Source: RGIG4608 sp964413365 (lineage in GTDB: Bacteria; Bacillota; Clostridia; Oscillospirales; CAG-272). From it: a stretch of 64,000 nt of DNA. The stretch is taken from contig CAYPRM010000002.1 in NCBI GenBank assembly GCA_964413365.1, positions 1 to 64,000 of the forward strand, written 5' to 3'. Positions 50,188-57,332 of this stretch are shown here, one piece after another; position 1 is the stretch's first letter, and each line of letters opens with the position of its first letter. The position numbers and the translations under genes are program-made. The notes under the pieces are model-generated. The model did not search any database, was not told where the DNA came from, and was given only the letters and a program-made list of their open reading frames with translations.

Positions 50188-50364
50188 TTATTTGAATTTG
50201 CGCTTTCTTGCAGCCTCTGACTTCTTCTTGCGCTTAACACTGGGTTTCTCATAGTGCTCTCTCTTACGAAGTTCAGTGAGGATACCGGAACGAGCGCACT
50301 GGCGCTTGAAGCGACGAAGGGCACTATCCAAGGACTCGCCTTCCTTAACTCTTACTTCTGCCAT
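50188..50364 (-). CDS. rpsU: 30S ribosomal protein S21
   Basis: 58 residues from the ATG at 50364 (GGAGGG upstream): 'MAEVRVKEGESLDSALRRFK' followed by 'SGILTELRKREHYEKPS' and a Lys/Arg-rich tail 'KRKKKSEAARKRKFK'. S21 helps mRNA-16S base-pairing at initiation. Single gene with its own consensus promoter. Confidence 0.97.
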   Translation of the reverse strand: MAEVRVKEGESLDSALRRFKRQCARSGILTELRKREHYEKPSVKRKKKSEAARKRKFK

Positions 50365-50416
50365 TTTCTGTTTCCCTCCCCTCAAGGTTCGAATATATCG
50401 AACAATATCTTCTGTT

Positions 50417-50445
50417 ATTTTACACTAAAAACGCTCATTTGTCAA
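50417..50445 (-). promoter_or_regulatory. Promoter of rpsU
   Basis: Minus strand TTGACA (50445-50440), 17-bp spacer, TAAAAT (50422-50417). Confidence 0.85.
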
Positions 50446-50457
50446 GAGGTTTTTCAA

Positions 50458-52860
50458 TTATTTTACGACTATATTTACAATTTTATTGGGAACAGAGATC
50501 TCCTTGACCACAGTCTTGCCCTCTATCGCCGCAATAACGCGCTCATCAGCCCTTGCGATAGCGATAGCCTGCTCCTTTTCGCAGTTGAGAGGCAGTTGTA
50601 CCGTTGCGCGGAGCTTGCCGTTGACCTGAACTGCGACCTCGATCGTGGAGTCCACGGTCTTGCTCTCGTCGTACTCGGGCCATGCCGAGAGCGAGCAAAG
50701 TCCCTCTCCGCCGCACGCCTCCCAGATCTCCTCGCAGAGGTGGGGCGCAAACGGGCAAAGGATCGCCGCAAAGGTCTTAAGTTCATCAACGGTGAGCGTG
50801 CCGCAGTCGCTGATCTCATTGAGCAGGGACATCATCGCCGCGATCGCCGTGTTGAACTTCATATCCTCGATATCGAGCGTTACCTTCTTGACGGTCTTAT
50901 GGAACGAGCTCTCGAGCTTCGGTGTTACACCGTGTCCCTTAGCGATATCGGTAAGCTCTGCCACACGGTCAAGAAATCTCTTGCAGCCCTTTACGCTGCT
51001 GTCACTCCACGGAGCGGCACTTGCGTAATCGCCCATAAAGAGTATATAAACTCTGAGAACATCCGCACCGTATGCGTCAACGACATCATTGGGATCGACG
51101 ACATTACCCTTGGATTTGGACATCTTGTCGCCGTCAGGACCGAGTATAAGTCCCTGCGCCGTTCTCTTTGCGTAAGGCTCCTCACAGGGCACAACGCCTA
51201 TATCGTAAAGGAACTTGTGCCAGAATCTCGAGTAGATGAGGTGGCGTGTAACGTGCTCCATACCGCCGTTGTACCAATCGACAGGAAGCCAATATTTGAG
51301 CTTTTCGGGATCAGCAAGGCAGGAGTCATTGAGAGGATCTATATAACGCAGGAAGTACCAGCTCGAGCCTGCCCACTGCGGCATGGTATCGGTCTCACGC
51401 TTCGCATCGCCGCCGCACCTCGGGCACTTGCAGCTTACAAAGCTGTCTATCTTCGCAAGGGGGCTTTCGCCGCCCTCACCGGGCATAAAGTTATTTACCT
51501 TCGGAAGCCTCAAGGGAAGCTCGTCATAGGGCACGGGAACCATTCCGCACCTCGGACAATGCACGATCGGAATAGGCTCACCCCAATATCTCTGGCGGTT
51601 GAATGCCCAATCCTTCATCTTGTACTGCACGCCTGCCTCGCCGATACCCTTCTCGGAAAGGAACGCAAGCATTCTCTCTATTGCGTCCTTCTTGTTAGTA
51701 AGTCCATCAAGAAGCTCGGAATTGATATATCTGCCGTCGCCTGCGTAAGCCTCCTTGGAGATATCTCCGCCCTCGATGACCTGAACTATATCTATGCCGA
51801 ATTTCTTCGCAAATTCCCAGTCACGGCTATCGTGCGCAGGAACAGCCATAATAGCACCCGTTCCGTATCCCATCATAACGTAATCCGCTGCGTAGATCGG
51901 GATCTCCTTGCCGTTTACGGGATTTATCGCGGTAATTCCCTCGAGCCTGATGCCCGTCTTGTCCTTGACGAGCTGAGTCCTCTCAAACTCGGTCTTCTTC
52001 GCACACTCGTCCTTGTATGCATCGAGTGCGGCGATGTTGGTTATAGAATCCCTGTTACGCTCGATGAGCGGATGCTCGGGGGCGATGACCATAAAGGTTA
52101 CGCCGTAGAGCGTGTCGGGGCGGGTGGTGTAGATGCGGAGCTTCTCGTCCGCACCGCGGAGGCTGAAGTTGACAAAGGCACCCGTGCTCTTGCCTATCCA
52201 GTTGACCTGCTGCATCTTGATGTTCGCAGGGTAATCTACGTCCGCAAGTCCCTCAAGGAGCTTGTCGGCGTACTGCGTTATGCGGAGGTACCAGACGTCC
52301 TTCGACTTCTGCACGATATCGGAATGGCAGATGTCGCACTTGCCGCCCTGACTGTCCTCGTTCGAGAGAACGACGCGACAGGAGGGACAGTAGTTTACGA
52401 GCGTGGTGTCGCGGAACGCAAGACCGTTCTCGAACATCTTAAGGAAGATCCACTGCGTCCACTTATAATATTTTTCCTCGGTCGTGTCGACTACTCTGCT
52501 CCAATCAAAGGAGAAGCCGACGCGGCGGAGCTGACCTGTAAATTTCTCTATGTTCTTGTCCGTTGCGGCTCTGGGGTGTATGCCCGTCTTTATTGCGTAG
52601 TTCTCCGTGGGGAGACCGAAGGCGTCAAAGCCTATCGGGAAGAGGACGTTGTAGCCCTGCATCCTGCGTTTTCTCGAAATGACCTCAAGTCCCGAGTACG
52701 CCTTGATATGTCCGACGTGCATTCCGGCGCCCGAGGGGTACGGGAACTCCACGAGTCCGTAAAATTTGGGCTTATCCGAGTGGTCCTGTGCGCAAAATGC
52801 CCTCTCGCTGTCCCATCTCGACTGCCATTTTTCTTCAATTCGCTTAAAATCGTTCTTCAT
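50458..52860 (-). CDS. leuS: Leucyl-tRNA synthetase
   Basis: Class I aminoacyl-tRNA synthetase, 800 residues, typical bacterial length. The HIGH-type motif is 'PYPSGAGMHVGHIKAYSG'; 'GFDAFGLPTENYA', the CP1 editing domain with 'TTRPDTLYGVTF' and 'AVPAHDSRDWEFA', a zinc-ribbon-like 'CPSCRVVLSNEDSQGGKC', and 'KMSKSKGNVV' follow in order. 'HFIDPLNDSC'-like and C-terminal 'VQVNGKLRATVQLPLN' domains are intact. AGAGGGA upstream; 13 bp after rsfS with no T-box leader, so it is probably read from the promoter at 53349-53377. Confidence 0.98.
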   Translation of the reverse strand: MKNDFKRIEEKWQSRWDSERAFCAQDHSDKPKFYGLVEFPYPSGAGMHVGHIKAYSGLEVISRKRRMQGYNVLFPIGFDAFGLPTENYAIKTGIHPRAATDKNIEKFTGQLRRVGFSFDWSRVVDTTEEKYYKWTQWIFLKMFENGLAFRDTTLVNYCPSCRVVLSNEDSQGGKCDICHSDIVQKSKDVWYLRITQYADKLLEGLADVDYPANIKMQQVNWIGKSTGAFVNFSLRGADEKLRIYTTRPDTLYGVTFMVIAPEHPLIERNRDSITNIAALDAYKDECAKKTEFERTQLVKDKTGIRLEGITAINPVNGKEIPIYAADYVMMGYGTGAIMAVPAHDSRDWEFAKKFGIDIVQVIEGGDISKEAYAGDGRYINSELLDGLTNKKDAIERMLAFLSEKGIGEAGVQYKMKDWAFNRQRYWGEPIPIVHCPRCGMVPVPYDELPLRLPKVNNFMPGEGGESPLAKIDSFVSCKCPRCGGDAKRETDTMPQWAGSSWYFLRYIDPLNDSCLADPEKLKYWLPVDWYNGGMEHVTRHLIYSRFWHKFLYDIGVVPCEEPYAKRTAQGLILGPDGDKMSKSKGNVVDPNDVVDAYGADVLRVYILFMGDYASAAPWSDSSVKGCKRFLDRVAELTDIAKGHGVTPKLESSFHKTVKKVTLDIEDMKFNTAIAAMMSLLNEISDCGTLTVDELKTFAAILCPFAPHLCEEIWEACGGEGLCSLSAWPEYDESKTVDSTIEVAVQVNGKLRATVQLPLNCEKEQAIAIARADERVIAAIEGKTVVKEISVPNKIVNIVVK

Positions 52861-52873
52861 TTTTCTATCCCTC

Positions 52874-53299
52874 TTATTCCTCTGTCTGTGCTATCGGTGC
52901 GTGGTCGTAAAGCTTTTCGAGATTGTAAAACTCCCTCGCCTCTCTGTTGAATATGTGCACGATCACACTGCTGTAATCGAGCACCACCCACGAGCCGTTG
53001 TCCCTGCCGTCCATATGGTAGGTGTGCACGCCGCGACGCTCAAGCTGGTATTCGACCTCGCCAGCGAGTGCCTTGACGTGCGTATTGCTCGTCGCCGTGC
53101 AGACGACGAAATAATCCGCGATACCCGTAAGGTCGTCGGTATAAAGAAGTTTTATATTCATTCCCTTCTTGTTGTCGAGGATCTCCTCAATAGCCCTTGC
53201 GAGCGCCATTGGCTCCGCACCGACAAGGGACTCCACTTCCTTTTCGTTTTCATTGATCATACTGATATTATCCATAATACTGATCTTCTCCTGTTCCAT
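52874..53299 (-). CDS. rsfS: Ribosomal silencing factor RsfS
   Basis: Binds L14 on the 50S subunit and blocks subunit joining in starvation; 141 residues from the ATG at 53299 (GGAGG 7 bp before). 'IADYFVVCTATSNTHVKALA', 'GRDNGSWVVLDYSSVIVHIF' and 'REFYNLEKLY' are the family core. The first 25 residues are an acidic extension. Part of the yqeK/nadD/rsfS neighbourhood common in Firmicutes; it has its own promoter upstream. Confidence 0.95.
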   Translation of the reverse strand: MEQEKISIMDNISMINENEKEVESLVGAEPMALARAIEEILDNKKGMNIKLLYTDDLTGIADYFVVCTATSNTHVKALAGEVEYQLERRGVHTYHMDGRDNGSWVVLDYSSVIVHIFNREAREFYNLEKLYDHAPIAQTEE

Positions 53300-53315
53300 A
53301 TCAAGCCTCCGACGT

Positions 53316-53576
53316 TCACGTGCCCGCCGCAAGGCCGTATATAAATATATCATAAAGCCTTTTTGGGCTTTTGTCAACAAATTTATTTTTATTTTCGCAT
53401 TGAATGTCGACGCCGCTTTCGCTCCGCGCCTCCGCATCACTCTGAGCATCCCCGTCAGCTCCACCGCTCATTCCGAAAAATGCCACGCATAAAAGTGCAA
53501 GCATCGTCGCAAGAGCGATACCGACGGTAAATATATTCAGCGTTTCTCCGCTATTTTCTCTGTCCCTGTTTTCCAT
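53316..53576 (-). CDS. Possible small membrane protein
   Basis: 86 residues, unrecognised. One membrane segment ('FTVGIALATMLALLCVAFFG', residues about 16-35) and then an acidic Asp/Ser/Glu stretch. The C-terminal 25 residues are encoded by AT-rich DNA that also holds the rsfS promoter, so the 3' end may be non-functional or truncated. GAGAGG precedes the ATG. LytR-type genes often occupy this slot in relatives; this could be a remnant or an unrelated small protein. Confidence 0.45.
   Translation of the reverse strand: MENRDRENSGETLNIFTVGIALATMLALLCVAFFGMSGGADGDAQSDAEARSESGVDIQCENKNKFVDKSPKRLYDIFIYGLAAGT
53349..53377 (-). promoter_or_regulatory. Promoter of rsfS-leuS
   Basis: Minus strand TTGACA (53377-53372), 17-bp spacer containing an AAAGCC/GGCTTT inverted repeat, TATGAT (53354-53349). 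Confidence 0.8.
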
Positions 53577-53620
53577 ATACGCCTCTCATTTTTTTGATAT
53601 GTAATGAGAGTTGTGCCGCC

Positions 53621-54256
53621 TTATATGTGGGAGATAAGGTAATTGCGTGCTCCGAACGTGTCCGCATTTATGAGTTTTCCGCCGTCAAGAAGTCCGCGGA
53701 TGGTCATATCGTAGGAGAGAATAAGCGTTCTGTCGAGGTGCGCCATTCTTTCCTGCTCGCTCGCCGACGAAAGGTCGATGTCGGGCGAGAAGAAATAATT
53801 TCTCAGCTCAACGCAGTCGGAGAAGGTGCGCGACATATCTATGTAGTCCGCAAGATATATTATCTTCTCGTACACCGTCATGTTTTCCCTGCCCGTGGTG
53901 TGATATCTGACCGCAGATATGAGGTCGGGAATATCAAGCTCGGGATATCTCTCGGGTATGACGAGTGCCGCCGTGCGCGCGTGGAGCGTCTTTGGGGAGA
54001 GGCGGTCGGCATCGGTAACCTCAATGCCGTGGGCGCGCAGTATCTCAAAATGCTCCTCCACGGTAAGCTCCTTTGTGATATCGTGCAGCAGCGCCGCCGC
54101 ACGCAGCATATCCACGTCCTCGGGAGCGTATATCTCACCAAGACGTGTCGCCATTTTTTCAACCTCAAGCGTGTGCTTGTAACGCTTTTCGCTCATTCTC
54201 TCACCTGCGGCGAGTCTTAGGTCAAAAAGCATATCCTCCGTAATTTTATTATTCAT
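53621..54256 (-). CDS. yqeK: HD-domain Ap4A hydrolase YqeK
   Basis: Symmetrical diadenosine tetraphosphate hydrolase; 211 residues. Metal-binding HD motif 'ALLHDITKEL', an early His in 'KRYKHTLEVEKMA', 'AVRYHTTGRENMTVYEKIIYLADYID' (motif residues H, H and D; first 19 shown: AVRYHTTGRENMTVYEKII) place it in this family. GGAG precedes the ATG. It lies next to nadD as usual. Confidence 0.93.
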   Translation of the reverse strand: MNNKITEDMLFDLRLAAGERMSEKRYKHTLEVEKMATRLGEIYAPEDVDMLRAAALLHDITKELTVEEHFEILRAHGIEVTDADRLSPKTLHARTAALVIPERYPELDIPDLISAVRYHTTGRENMTVYEKIIYLADYIDMSRTFSDCVELRNYFFSPDIDLSSASEQERMAHLDRTLILSYDMTIRGLLDGGKLINADTFGARNYLISHI

Positions 54257-54334
54257 AAAAGCGTATCTCCGTATGCGTTTTATTTCAGATATCGGACGTT
54301 CAAAAATATAACAAAGCTTGAATTTTTTTATATC

Positions 54335-54946
54335 TCAAAGGTAAAGCCCGTTCTCCGCAATATAGCGTGCGACTCTATCGGGTACGAGCGTGGAGATATC
54401 CTCGCCATTCCTTACCTTATTGCGTATCTGCGTTGAGGAAAGCTCTATCTCGTTGGTCATTATCCTGCGGCAGATCCTGCCGTAGTCCTTGAGATAGCGT
54501 GTGTTCTGCTCGACCATTCTGTTCTCAAGGAGCTTGTCGCCCTCCCTGCGAACGTATGTGGGGTAACAGAGCTTAAAGACCTCCTCGGGCTCTGCCCACG
54601 TGTCGAGCTTGAGCGCCATATCCGTGCCCATGAGTAAAAACAGCCTGCGGTCGGGACGGGAAAGCTCGCGCAGAACGTCGATCTCGCGGAAGCCCTCGCC
54701 CTTTTCTATGAGCATCTCGCTTACCACTACGCCGTCCTCACCCTCAAAGGCGAGTGCGCACATCTTCAGCCTGTGCTCGTCCTCGTCCCCCTTGCCGCGA
54801 CGCTTATCCTGCGGCAAATACGTGGGGATGACGAATAGATAGTGCAGCTCCATTTGGTCCATAAATGCCCTCGCGGCATTCACGTGTCCGTTGTGTATGG
54901 GTGCAAAGCTCCCGATATATATTCCTATTCTCGTAATATCTTCCAT
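54335..54946 (-). CDS. nadD: Nicotinate-nucleotide adenylyltransferase NadD
   Basis: NAD synthesis enzyme making NaAD from NaMN and ATP; 203 residues from the ATG at 54946, with an alternative ATG at 54958 that sits too close to its AGGG. 'IGSFAPIHNGHVNAARAF' carries the nucleotidyltransferase (T/H)xGH motif and 'ELSSTQIRNKVRNGED' the SSTxIR motif. 'VIPTYLPQDKR' is the substrate loop. It is preceded by yhbY and followed by yqeK, a standard Firmicutes order. Confidence 0.95.
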   Translation of the reverse strand: MEDITRIGIYIGSFAPIHNGHVNAARAFMDQMELHYLFVIPTYLPQDKRRGKGDEDEHRLKMCALAFEGEDGVVVSEMLIEKGEGFREIDVLRELSRPDRRLFLLMGTDMALKLDTWAEPEEVFKLCYPTYVRREGDKLLENRMVEQNTRYLKDYGRICRRIMTNEIELSSTQIRNKVRNGEDISTLVPDRVARYIAENGLYL

Positions 54947-54989
54947 TGTTCGTTCCATCCCTTCTGTATTTTTGATAGTGAGTGAGCGA

Positions 54990-55277
54990 TCACAGCTCTA
55001 TTCTCTTTTTCGTCTTGCTCTCACGGTAGAGCACCACCTTGCGTCCGACGACTCCGACGACCTCGGCGTGCGTTTCTCTGGCAAGCGTCTCTGCGGTCTC
55101 CCTCGCGTCCGTCTCACAGCTCTCGAGCACGGTAAGCTTTATAAGCTCGCGCGCCTCGAGTGCATCGGATACCGTTATCACGAGGTTTTCCGAAATCCCC
55201 CCCTTGCCGATCTGCATTATCGGCTGCATCTGCGATGCCATCGAGCGGAGGGTAGCTCTCTGCTTTGAATTTATCAT
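54990..55277 (-). CDS. yhbY: YhbY-family RNA-binding protein (CRM domain)
   Basis: 95 residues, a single CRM domain that associates with pre-50S particles. 'LRSMASQMQPIMQIGKGGIS' with the conserved GKGG (GxxG) loop, then 'LVITVSDALEARELIKLTVL' and 'VVGVVGRKVVLYRES'. GGAG lies 9 bp before the ATG. Upstream of nadD as in many Gram-positives. Confidence 0.94.
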   Translation of the reverse strand: MINSKQRATLRSMASQMQPIMQIGKGGISENLVITVSDALEARELIKLTVLESCETDARETAETLARETHAEVVGVVGRKVVLYRESKTKKRIEL

Positions 55278-55301
55278 AATCTTATTCTCCGTATTTTGAT
55301 A

Positions 55302-55787
55302 TTAGTTCCATTTGCCGAAGCCCTGCGCTCCAAGCTCCTCGCATATTCTCTCGTTGTGCGGTGAGAGGATCCTTATGCATTTATTGTAGTCAAGAAAGAT
55401 GTTAAGGATGAGATCCTCCGATACGCTCACCTTCCTGACCTCACTCTTCTTGATCTCGAGGCGGACAGGTCTGTTGTTTTCGAGCGAGATGACGAACATC
55501 GCCTCCCCCGTAGTGAGCACAAAGCAACGTCTCAGCTCGTTCCCGACCACGATATTAACTCTCTCGTCGAGAAGAAAGGGGCCCTTTATTCCCTTGCGAA
55601 GTGCGAGCAGTCGCCTGTCGGAGAGGTACTGCAGGAGCGGTATCACGGTGGCAATAATGAGCACCGAGAACGCCGAGCATATCACAGCCATCGGAAGCTC
55701 CGCTCCAAGGGCTGTTGATATCGCAAAGGCGATGATGCCGTTGAGCGTGCTCAGAATATAGAGCGAGCGTGTGTAATACCTACTCAT
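55302..55787 (-). CDS. Unknown two-TM protein with PH-like cytoplasmic domain
   Basis: 161 residues. Two hydrophobic segments near the N-terminus ('LNGIIAFAISTALG', 'AVICSAFSVLIIATVIPLLQYL') and about 100 residues that alternate beta strands ending in a helix: 'VNIVVGNELRRCFVLTTGEA', 'FVISLENNRPVRLEIKKSEV', 'NIFLDYNKCIRILSPHNERI'. The layout suggests a membrane-anchored PH-like domain. The ATG overlaps the rdgB stop by four bases, so it is coupled to that gene. Family not recognised. Confidence 0.75.
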   Translation of the reverse strand: MSRYYTRSLYILSTLNGIIAFAISTALGAELPMAVICSAFSVLIIATVIPLLQYLSDRRLLALRKGIKGPFLLDERVNIVVGNELRRCFVLTTGEAMFVISLENNRPVRLEIKKSEVRKVSVSEDLILNIFLDYNKCIRILSPHNERICEELGAQGFGKWN

Positions 55788-56404
55788 ATCAAGCCCTCCT
55801 CCGTGAGCCTGCGTGCAAGCTCCGCCGCCGCACGCGCCCTGTGGCTGACGCTGTTCTTCTCGTCCGCACCAAGCTCGGCAAAGGTCTTGCCGTACTCGGG
55901 CAGGTAGAACAGCGGATCATAGCCAAAGCCGCCCGTGCCGCGCTCGGAGTCAACTATCACTCCCTCACATTCACCGCGCACGACAAAGCTGCGCTCGCCG
56001 CCGTCGGTGGGTATGACGCAGGCTATCGTGCAAACGAATGTCGCATCGCGCTCCGCCACTCCCTGCATCTCGGAGAGCAGCCTCTCATTGTTTTTCTTGT
56101 CGTTTCCGTGCTCTCCCACATATCTTGCGGAGAGTATCCCCGGCGCGCCTCCGAGTGCTCTTACTACAAGTCCCGAATCGTCGCCGATGCCGATATATCC
56201 GCTACGCGCGGCGGCTCTTGCCTTGATGAGGGCATTTTCCTCGAAGCTATCGCCGTCCTCGACGATATCGTTGGCTATCCCCACCTCACGAAGCGTCAGT
56301 ATCTCAAGCTCCCCCTCCCCGTCACCGAGGTGCTGGGGCTTTTTCAATATTTCAGAGAGCTCATCTATCTTGTGTCTGTTTTCAGTTGCGAATACTATCC
56401 TCAT
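55784..56404 (-). CDS. rdgB: XTP/dITP pyrophosphatase (RdgB/HAM1)
   Basis: House-cleaning NTPase that removes non-canonical purine nucleotides; 206 residues. 'FATENRHKIDELSEIL' (phosphate-binding), 'SFEENALIKARAAA', 'GDDSGLVVRALGGAPGILSA' and the C-terminal 'GFGYDPLFYLPEYGKTFAEL' with 'VSHRARA' are all present. It follows ftsY by 22 bp. Confidence 0.97.
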   Translation of the reverse strand: MRIVFATENRHKIDELSEILKKPQHLGDGEGELEILTLREVGIANDIVEDGDSFEENALIKARAAARSGYIGIGDDSGLVVRALGGAPGILSARYVGEHGNDKKNNERLLSEMQGVAERDATFVCTIACVIPTDGGERSFVVRGECEGVIVDSERGTGGFGYDPLFYLPEYGKTFAELGADEKNSVSHRARAAAELARRLTEEGLI

Positions 56405-56426
56405 ATTTCTGTCATTTCACGATCTA

Positions 56427-57332
56427 TCAGTCAAAAAGTGCGCTGACGAAATCCTCCGCACAGAACGGCTGCATATCGTCGATCCTCTCGCCCACGCCGA
56501 TGAATTTTACGGGAATGTCGAGCTCCTGCTTTATCGAGAGCACGATGCCGCCCTTAGCCGTTCCGTCAAGCTTGTTGAGAACGAGTCCCGTTATCTCGGC
56601 GGCGTGTTTGAATTCCTTAGCCTGAAGCACGGCGTTCTGTCCCGTCGTGGCGTCGAGCACGAGCAGATTTTCACGCGATGCCTCGGGAAGTTCCCTTGAG
56701 ATAACGCGATTTATCTTTTCAAGCTCGTTCATCAGGTTCTTCTTGTTGTGAAGCCTGCCCGCCGTATCGACGATGAGTACATCCGCACCCTTGCTCTTGG
56801 TATAGCTTATAGCGTCGTACACGACCGCCGCAGGATCGCTGCCCTCGCTCTGCTTAACGAGCGTAACACCTGCCCTGTCGCACCAGACCGCAAGCTGATC
56901 TATCGCCGCCGCACGGAAGGTGTCCGCCGCCGCAACGACGACGCTCTTGCCGTCCGCACGAAGCTTGCTCGATATTTTTCCTATCGACGTGGTCTTGCCT
57001 GCGCCATTGACACCGATAACGAGAATGACCGACGGCTTCGTGTCAAGCCTCAGCGGCTCTCCCTCACCGATCATATCGCGCAATATCTCCTCGAGCCTTG
57101 TCCGGACGTCCTCGGGCGTCTTGATCCTCTCGTTCTTTATATCCGCTCTGAGTCTTTCGATTATCTCATCGGTCGCCGTCGCACCTACGTCGGCGCAGAT
57201 GAGCGTTTCCTCAAGCTCCTCGAGCAGATCCTCATCGACCTTGGTAAACGCCTTGAGCATCTGATCTATGGGAGCAAATAGCGCGTTCTTAGTTTTTGTC
57301 AGCCCTGCCTTGAGCTTATCCAAAAATGCCAT
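56427..57332 (-). CDS. ftsY: Signal recognition particle receptor FtsY
   Basis: SRP receptor GTPase; 301 residues, NG domain only, without the acidic N-terminal extension of E. coli FtsY. 'GVNGAGKTTSIGKISSKL' (G1), 'AAADTFRAAAIDQL' (G2), 'DTAGRLHNKKNLM' (G3) and 'VLNKLDGTAKGGIVLSI' (G4-G5). The N-terminal amphipathic 'MAFLDKLKAGLTKTKNALF' should give the membrane targeting. It overlaps the smc 3' end by 17 bp, a conserved coupling. Confidence 0.97.
   Translation of the reverse strand: MAFLDKLKAGLTKTKNALFAPIDQMLKAFTKVDEDLLEELEETLICADVGATATDEIIERLRADIKNERIKTPEDVRTRLEEILRDMIGEGEPLRLDTKPSVILVIGVNGAGKTTSIGKISSKLRADGKSVVVAAADTFRAAAIDQLAVWCDRAGVTLVKQSEGSDPAAVVYDAISYTKSKGADVLIVDTAGRLHNKKNLMNELEKINRVISRELPEASRENLLVLDATTGQNAVLQAKEFKHAAEITGLVLNKLDGTAKGGIVLSIKQELDIPVKFIGVGERIDDMQPFCAEDFVSALFD

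Noticed and set aside
52861..52873. T-box leader for leuS
   Set aside because: Only 13 bp separate rsfS and leuS; no room for a leader.
50254..52950. 898-codon open frame on the plus strand
   Set aside because: Antisense shadow of leuS and rpsU, whose proteins match known families end to end. Long shadow frames are common here because of the codon bias.
1350..53377. The uniform 17-bp spacer in all 17 promoters as a biological signal
   Set aside because: I looked for hexamers at that spacing, so the uniformity is partly my own selection.
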